From: Bacillota bacterium
GTDB taxonomy: Bacteria; Bacillota; Sulfobacillia; RBS10-35; JAJYVN01
Assembly (NCBI GenBank): GCA_021827805.1
Contig: JAKAUG010000392.1
Span: 1 to 10,946, forward strand
DNA: 10,946 nt
Direction: 5' to 3'
The position numbers were made by a program, and so were the translations under genes. This document shows positions 7,490-10,946 of this stretch, piece by piece. The notes beneath the pieces were generated by a model that did no database searches, was not told the origin of the DNA, and saw only the letters and a list, made by a program, of their open reading frames with translations. The number at the start of each line of letters is the position of its first letter. The first letter of the stretch is position 1.

Positions 7490-7506
7490 GGCTAGCCAGG
7501 CTAGCC
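7490..7506. terminator. Tandem palindrome GGCTAGCC-A-GGCTAGCC between convergent genes
   Basis: Two copies of the self-complementary octamer GGCTAGCC, one base apart, can fold as a 6-bp stem with a 5-base loop on either strand. It lies 44 bases after the methylase stop and contains the TAG stop of the small secreted gene on the minus strand. Position and symmetry suit a bidirectional terminator; the missing T-tract keeps confidence moderate. Confidence 0.45.
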
Positions 7507-7776
7507 GTTCACTCGAACACAGAAGTATCCGAAGCTCCAGGCGGGCGAACCCTCGTGAAATCCCCTGCTCTTGGCCCAAGCCGCGACCCGCTTCACCTGC
7601 TGTGCTGTCGGGTGGCAGCCCGGTTGAATGTGCATGGAGCTGGCGGAGATGCGGGGAGCAGGCGCCGGAGTGTACCCGGGATGGCCGGGGGCAGCCACCG
7701 CCGCTCCCCCCATGGCCAGGCCGATCACGGCAACAACCGCGACAGGGACGAGAAGACGCATCCGCGGCCAGGGCAT
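7501..7776 (-). CDS. Small secreted protein with signal peptide, unknown function
   Basis: I do not recognise this 91-residue protein. It begins MPWPRMRLLVP, then has a hydrophobic stretch rich in Val, Ala and Gly that ends GGAAVAAPG: a typical Sec signal peptide with an A-V-A cleavage site near residue 28. The mature part of about 62 residues starts Pro-rich (GYTPAPAP), contains a likely helix (TAQQVKRVAAWAKSRGF), and has just two cysteines (in PGCHP and GYFCV) that could form a disulfide outside the cell. The ATG at 7776 has a G-rich site (GGGGGGGT) about 5 bases before it; an ATG at 7761 gives a shorter signal. A good sigma-A-type promoter lies about 65 bases upstream, and the stop lies in a hairpin. 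Together these make it a likely real, independently transcribed gene. Confidence 0.6.
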   Translation of the reverse strand: MPWPRMRLLVPVAVVAVIGLAMGGAAVAAPGHPGYTPAPAPRISASSMHIQPGCHPTAQQVKRVAAWAKSRGFHEGSPAWSFGYFCVRVNG

Positions 7777-7846
7777 CCCAACCCCCCCGGACCCGCCGTG
7801 GAAACGGGCGGAACGCGAAGTACCCCAGGGATATCGTACCATCACC

Positions 7847-7874
7847 ATCATACACACGCTCCGGCCGGTGGCAA
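7847..7874 (-). promoter_or_regulatory. Sigma-A-type promoter of the small secreted protein gene
   Basis: On the minus strand, TTGCCA (7874-7869) and TATGAT (7852-7847) are separated by 16 bases; each hexamer is one or two bases from consensus. Transcription would start near 7840, about 64 bases before the ATG at 7776. In such GC-rich surroundings a chance match this good is uncommon. Confidence 0.6.
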
Positions 7875-8489
7875 CAGGTTTGGTAAATCTTCCTCCATCT
7901 CAGTTCGGCAGTAGCTCGTGCGGTCAACCAGCCTCGTCGCGGCGCCTGGTCCGAGGCCACGGTCGATCGGGGGGGGAAGGCCAGGCTGGCTTGATGCACA
8001 CCCGTGTCCCTTGGCGGCGGCCAGTCTCCGGCGCCCCAAGGAGCCGTGGATGATCACAGGTCCTGGGTTGACAAGCGGCGAGCGCGCGCGATGCTGGCGT
8101 CAGGGTGCCGGGGCTTGGCGGCGCGTTGGGACCCGCCGTTCTGGGTCGGCGACCGCGCATTCAGCGCAGGACCGGGAGTTGGTGTGCGAGACGACTGCGT
8201 TTGGTGATTTCATGCAGCCGGCAGCGTCCCAACGCGCGACCGTCCCGCTCGATGGGCAGATCCCATCGTCTTACCCAGTGCGCCCCGCCCGCGGGCTCCA
8301 GGCTCGGGTGGCTCAGGCCCCGCCCCGGAACGTCTCGTCGGCCTCCACCGCCCCGCGCGGCCGCTCACGACCGGGACGAACCATCGCGGCACGATGGCGG
8401 TGCACCATCGTCCACACCGTCTCCTCGCACCGGGCCCCGCCTGCCGGCACGTGGCCACAAGCCCACGGCTCATCAGGGGCGGCACTCGC
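7875..8489. other. 615-bp stretch without a recognisable gene
   Basis: All open frames here look like GC-driven chance frames: the translations are Arg/Pro/Gly-rich, show no family motif and lack a ribosome binding site. The stretch holds one clear inverted repeat (8250-8268) and an isolated TTGACA at 8068-8073 with no -10 partner. It may be eroded sequence that once lay downstream of the LacI gene. Confidence 0.5.
8250..8268. other. Perfect 7-bp hairpin, terminator-like
   Basis: CGATGGG and CCCATCG pair around the loop CAGAT. It lies about 220 bases beyond the LacI remnant's stop in the minus-strand direction, with no T-tract on that strand. It could be a former terminator or a regulator dyad. 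Confidence 0.35.
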
Positions 8490-8822
8490 CTACCCGGCCG
8501 GCCCCGTCGTCTCCCGCTCCACCAGTTCCAGGGTATGCATCCGGACCAAGTGGATCGGGCTTCCTCCCGTCCAACTGCTCGAGCAGCATCCCCATGGCCT
8601 CCGCACTGATCTCAGCCACAGGCTTGCGCAGCGTCGCGAGGCGCGGTCTCAGCAGACTGGCCACCGGGGCGTCGTCCCGTCCCGTCACGGACACCTCCCG
8701 CGGAACGCGGAGGCGAGCGTCCTGCAGCGCCTGGATGGCACCGGCCGCCATGAGGTCGTTGGCGCACATCAGCGCCGTGGGACGGGCCCGGCGCAGCAGT
8801 TGGCACGCCGAGGCGTACCGTT
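8490..8822 (-). pseudogene. LacI-family transcriptional regulator, C-terminal remnant with frameshift
   Basis: The remnant encodes the last third of the effector-binding domain: RYASACQLLRRARPTALMCA, then NDLMAAGAIQALQDARLRVP, then REVSVTGRDDAP and an LATLRKPVAEIS stretch, in the order and spacing of LacI/GalR proteins. The usual GFDD motif reads GRDD. After LLEQLDGRKPDP the frame is lost: an ordinary LacI ending (HLVRMHTLELVERE) continues in another frame to a TAG at 8490-8492, so there is a 1-base indel near 8550-8565. At the other end homology stops at about 8822, where a tnpB-element end begins. No helix-turn-helix domain is present in the window. It was probably a local repressor of the sugar genes and is now dead. 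Confidence 0.82.
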
Positions 8823-8829
8823 CCCCTTT

Positions 8830-9083
8830 TCATAGTCTTTCGTTTCCGACCGCCAGAGCGGCCAGTTTCCGACTCGAAGGTTCCTGCTTCACAGCAGCCG
8901 GTTTCACCAGGCAGTTCTCCTGGCCAGAGCCTTCTGCTCCACAGGCGTTTAGCGTCTCCGGGGAACTCCCGGCGACGAGCGACGCCAGGTTCCGCGCCGC
9001 GTTCAGGTCCCGGTCTATCTCCGCTCCACACGCTTCACACCGGAAGACCCGCTCCCCAAGTGGCATCTCGTCCTCATGCCTAC
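8830..9083 (-). pseudogene. tnpB: TnpB (IS605 OrfB) C-terminal remnant
   Basis: TnpB is the RNA-guided nuclease of IS200/IS605 transposons. Only the tail survives: HEDEMPLGERVFRCEACGAE, then IDRDLNAARNLASLV, and SSPETLNACGAEGSG. This keeps the second CxxC of the zinc finger and the last RuvC acidic motif (D in DRDLNAARN). The first CxxC is reduced to a single cysteine, and the wedge, REC and earlier RuvC parts are gone. The open frame runs on to 9219 through unrelated sequence, so that upstream part should not be read as TnpB. The reading frame of the tail is still intact, which suggests a fairly recent deletion. It cannot be an active nuclease. Confidence 0.85.
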
Positions 9084-9092
9084 AGTATACCA
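9075..9092 (-). promoter_or_regulatory. Extended -10 promoter directly against an ATG, in the element's left-end segment
   Basis: On the minus strand TGGTATACT (9092-9084) is an extended -10 element, and an ATG follows six bases later (9077-9075). Transcription would start at or next to the ATG, giving a leaderless message. That ATG is one frame away from the surviving TnpB tail, as expected if the middle of the gene was deleted. Confidence 0.4.
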
Positions 9093-9259
9093 CACTTATG
9101 GGTGCAAGTAGATGTAACTGGTCAACTGTTGCTACCCTCCCCCAATGACTGTTTACTGTGTCCACTGGCGGAGGGCGCCACGCGGGCTCGTCGCCGTTCC
9201 GGCCTCCAGGTCGCACCACTCAGCCCTGTCTCGCCGGACGCGTCCCGCGGCCGCCGCGA

Positions 9260-9356
9260 TACCGTTCCGCTGTTCATGGTCTTTCGTGTCGGAACGCCTC
9301 AGCCGCCGGTCTCGGACCCAGAGGTTCCTGCTTCACAGCACCCGTTGCCGTGCGCC
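9260..9356 (-). mobile_element. IS605-type element 3' end, copy 2 (remnant)
   Basis: This stretch repeats the right end of copy 1 at an offset of 444 bases: TACCGTTCC at 9260-9268, a tnpB-like stop codon at 9274-9276 in the same place, CTTTCGT, and GAGGTTCCTGCTTCACAGCA (9331-9350), most of which is also in copy 1. In the minus-strand frame it reads AVKQEPLGPRPAAEAFRHER before the stop, parallel to AVKQEPSSRKLAALAVGNER in copy 1. Beyond about 9356 homology cannot be followed. It is a different, more eroded relative, not an exact duplicate. Confidence 0.65.
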
Positions 9357-9612
9357 CCGGCATCGAGCCCCCCGGGTCCCGGATCGAGGACGCTCACCGG
9401 CCCCTCCCGCGCGGGCATGGGCCCCGCCACCTCGGTGGCGGACCGGATGGGAGGATGGCCGGCGCGGGCCGCGGGCCTCGAGCGCCGCGGCGGTCTGGCG
9501 ACGCGCTCCCAGGAGGACCACGTCCGCCGGGACAGGGGCGCGGCGGCGTTCATCGGGGCCCAAGATGCTCAGGGCCCCGCCGTCCAGGCCTCTGGGACCG
9601 CCCGTCCCAGGG

Positions 9613-10842
9613 TCAGCCGTCGCGGCCAGGTCCAGCCGCGGCACCGTCGGCACGGCGCAGGGCGGCGCGGAGAACCCGTCCGTCGTACTTCGCGCGCAGG
9701 CCCTCGAGGGGGCTGCCGGCGCGCAACTCGCGCTCCAGCGCCGCACGGTCCCTGCTCTTGCCCCCGGGTGCGGGCGCCCTGCCCAGGCCCCCCGCACCGC
9801 GGGCGGCAGCCCCAGCCCCGTCCGGTCCGGTCGCCCCGGGGCCTGGCTCACCAGGTGCCTCACTCCGCACCTTCGCCGGAGGATGTCCCCGGATGCTCCT
9901 GGGCCCGGCCTCTGGGACGGAGCCCCCGTCTGTGGGCCTCCGCGGTGGATCCTGGTCCGCCGGGGCGGCGCCCGCAACGGCATCCGGGGTCTCGCCGGTC
10001 AGCAACCGCAGCCCCCGCGCCGTGGCGGCCGCATACGCGCCAGCCAAGCCATCGGCCAGGCTCTGACCACCCCGCCAGAAGGGCAGGTTCCCCAGGCGTC
10101 GCAGCAGGGCCGCCGACACGGGCGGCGGCTCGAGGTTCTCCAGAGGCAACTCGACCCCTGGCCCGCCCGCCCAAAAGGCCTGGGGGTCCCCCGGCAGCGG
10201 CTCGGCCTCCGCCAGGCCGACCTCTTCGCCCGCCACGCTGCCCGCCAGCAACTCCGCAAGCCCCTGGCGGCTGAGGCCGCGCAGCTGGAAGAGCAGGAAG
10301 GGGTCGCGGTCGAACTCCTCGCCGACCAGGTAATAGACCGCGGCGATGTGCTTGCACGGGTTGGACCAGTCCGGGCAGGAGCAGGCGGTCTCCATCTCGG
10401 CCATGCTGGCCGGGAACAGGCTGACCCCAGCGGCGGCAAAGACCTCCTCGACATCCTGGGGCATCTCGCCAGCCAGCAGCCGCGCCGCATAGGCCGCCTG
10501 GGCGGCGAGCGCGCGCCCGACCGCGGCCCACGAGTCCTCCGGCAGCGGCCGCACCGCGATGCGGACCGTGTAGGGCTTGGCGCGGGAGCCCTGCACCCGA
10601 GCCTGGATGATCCCGCCATCCACCTCCACGGACAGCACCTGGCCCCGCCGGGCATAGGAACGGCCGCGCGTCAGGCGGGCGCCCAGGCCCATGCGTTCCA
10701 GGGCCTGGATCCAGCGCCGCGCCCACCATGTTCGCCCCATCGCGCCGCGCTGGGACTGGGCACGGATGCCGCCTCTCGCCTCCCGCGGGTGGGAGGCTGG
10801 CGGGAACCCGCCATCCCACCCGTTCCCACCCCTTCCCGCCAT
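9613..10842 (-). CDS. SWIM zinc-finger domain protein
   Basis: This is a 409-residue protein of the family usually encoded beside an SNF2-type helicase and thought to act with it on nucleic acids. The N-terminal part (GRTWWARRWIQALERMG, then YARRGQVLSVEVDGGIIQAR) is the family's typical opening. The SWIM finger is complete: C154-S-C156-P-D-W-S-N-P-C163-K-H165. A long Pro/Gly/Ala-rich, probably disordered linker follows (about 290-365), then a short charged helical tail (ALERELRAG, GLRAKYDGRVLRAALRR). The start at 10842 is chosen for its strong ribosome binding site; the ATG at 10740 fits the family's usual beginning better and is the main alternative. The partner helicase would lie beyond the right edge of the window. 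Confidence 0.85.
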   Translation of the reverse strand: MAGRGGNGWDGGFPPASHPREARGGIRAQSQRGAMGRTWWARRWIQALERMGLGARLTRGRSYARRGQVLSVEVDGGIIQARVQGSRAKPYTVRIAVRPLPEDSWAAVGRALAAQAAYAARLLAGEMPQDVEEVFAAAGVSLFPASMAEMETACSCPDWSNPCKHIAAVYYLVGEEFDRDPFLLFQLRGLSRQGLAELLAGSVAGEEVGLAEAEPLPGDPQAFWAGGPGVELPLENLEPPPVSAALLRRLGNLPFWRGGQSLADGLAGAYAAATARGLRLLTGETPDAVAGAAPADQDPPRRPTDGGSVPEAGPRSIRGHPPAKVRSEAPGEPGPGATGPDGAGAAARGAGGLGRAPAPGGKSRDRAALERELRAGSPLEGLRAKYDGRVLRAALRRADGAAAGPGRDG

Positions 10843-10844
10843 GG

Positions 10845-10853
10845 CCCTCTCCC
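10845..10853 (-). promoter_or_regulatory. Ribosome binding site deciding the SWIM-protein start
   Basis: GGGAGAGGG on the minus strand places GGAG 6 bases before the ATG at 10842. Neither the ATG at 10740 nor the one at 10911 has a comparable site at proper spacing. Confidence 0.5.
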
Positions 10854-10946
10854 TTCTCCCGGCCCCCGCTGGCTGGGACGGGGCCACCCGGGCCCCACCC
10901 CCGGATCCCACCGGCCGTTCCGTCGGCGCCCGCCCCGGCCTCCCGG

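Larger units (their letters stand above)
8816..9170 (-). mobile_element. Internally deleted IS200/IS605-type element, copy 1
   Basis: The right end is placed at the shared sequence TACCGTTCC (8816-8824), where LacI homology stops. The body holds the tnpB 3' third (to about 9083) and then an AT-richer segment (about 9085-9170) that looks like the element's left end with its own promoter. The outer boundary on the 9170 side is a guess from base composition. No tnpA transposase is present, so the element cannot move by itself. Confidence 0.6.

Noticed and set aside
8068..8073. Perfect TTGACA (-35)
   Set aside because: No -10-like hexamer lies 15-19 bases downstream and no gene follows.
7918..8835. 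305-residue plus-strand frame over the IS/LacI region
   Set aside because: It runs antisense to recognisable LacI sequence, with no ribosome binding site and no motif.
8830..9219. Reading the whole 129-residue frame as one TnpB-like protein
   Set aside because: Only the part up to about 9083 resembles TnpB; the rest crosses the AT-rich left-end segment and foreign sequence.
9060..10274. 404-residue plus-strand frame
   Set aside because: It is antisense to the SWIM gene and TnpB remnant, with Arg/Pro-rich translation.

Overview
This is a very GC-rich bacterial window with strong AGGAGG-type ribosome binding sites and densely packed genes. Together with a SWIM-zinc-finger gene and a carbohydrate-use cluster (LacI regulator, Gfo/Idh/MocA dehydrogenase, xylose-isomerase-like barrel, GH63-like glycosidase), this suggests a high-GC Bacillota lineage (Limnochordia, Symbiobacteriia or Thermaerobacter-like) or possibly Chloroflexota. 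The assignment is an inference from style, not from a marker gene.

Layout. 63-1031 (+) is an inosine-uridine-type nucleoside hydrolase. It converges on a two-gene minus-strand unit: a xylose-isomerase-like TIM-barrel protein (2182-2943) followed by a Gfo/Idh/MocA oxidoreductase (1047-2153). The two converging units end inside one large hairpin whose arms include both stop codons. A 269-bp divergent gap (2944-3212) then leads to a plus-strand pair: a GH63/MGH1-like alpha-glycosidase (3213-4799) and, with no gap and in the same frame, a DUF1156-type DNA methylase of 881 residues (4800-7445). A tandem palindrome separates the methylase from a small secreted protein on the minus strand (7501-7776), which has a good sigma-A-type promoter.

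7875-8489 has no recognisable gene. 8490-9356 is a graveyard: the C-terminal third of a LacI-family regulator (minus strand, frameshifted near its end), cut off by two successive remnants of IS200/IS605-type tnpB elements that share the same 3' end, 444 bp apart. 9613-10842 (-) is a SWIM zinc-finger protein of the type usually encoded beside a SNF2 helicase; the helicase is not in the window.

Working together: the glycosidase, dehydrogenase and isomerase-like protein fit the uptake and conversion of an oligosaccharide, and the broken LacI gene may once have controlled them. The nucleoside hydrolase is separate salvage or catabolism. The methylase is the odd member: it is locked to the glycosidase gene and has an altered catalytic motif (DPPH). 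No restriction enzyme or other defence partner is visible, so it is an orphan rather than an evident defence system. I found no CRISPR array, rRNA or tRNA.
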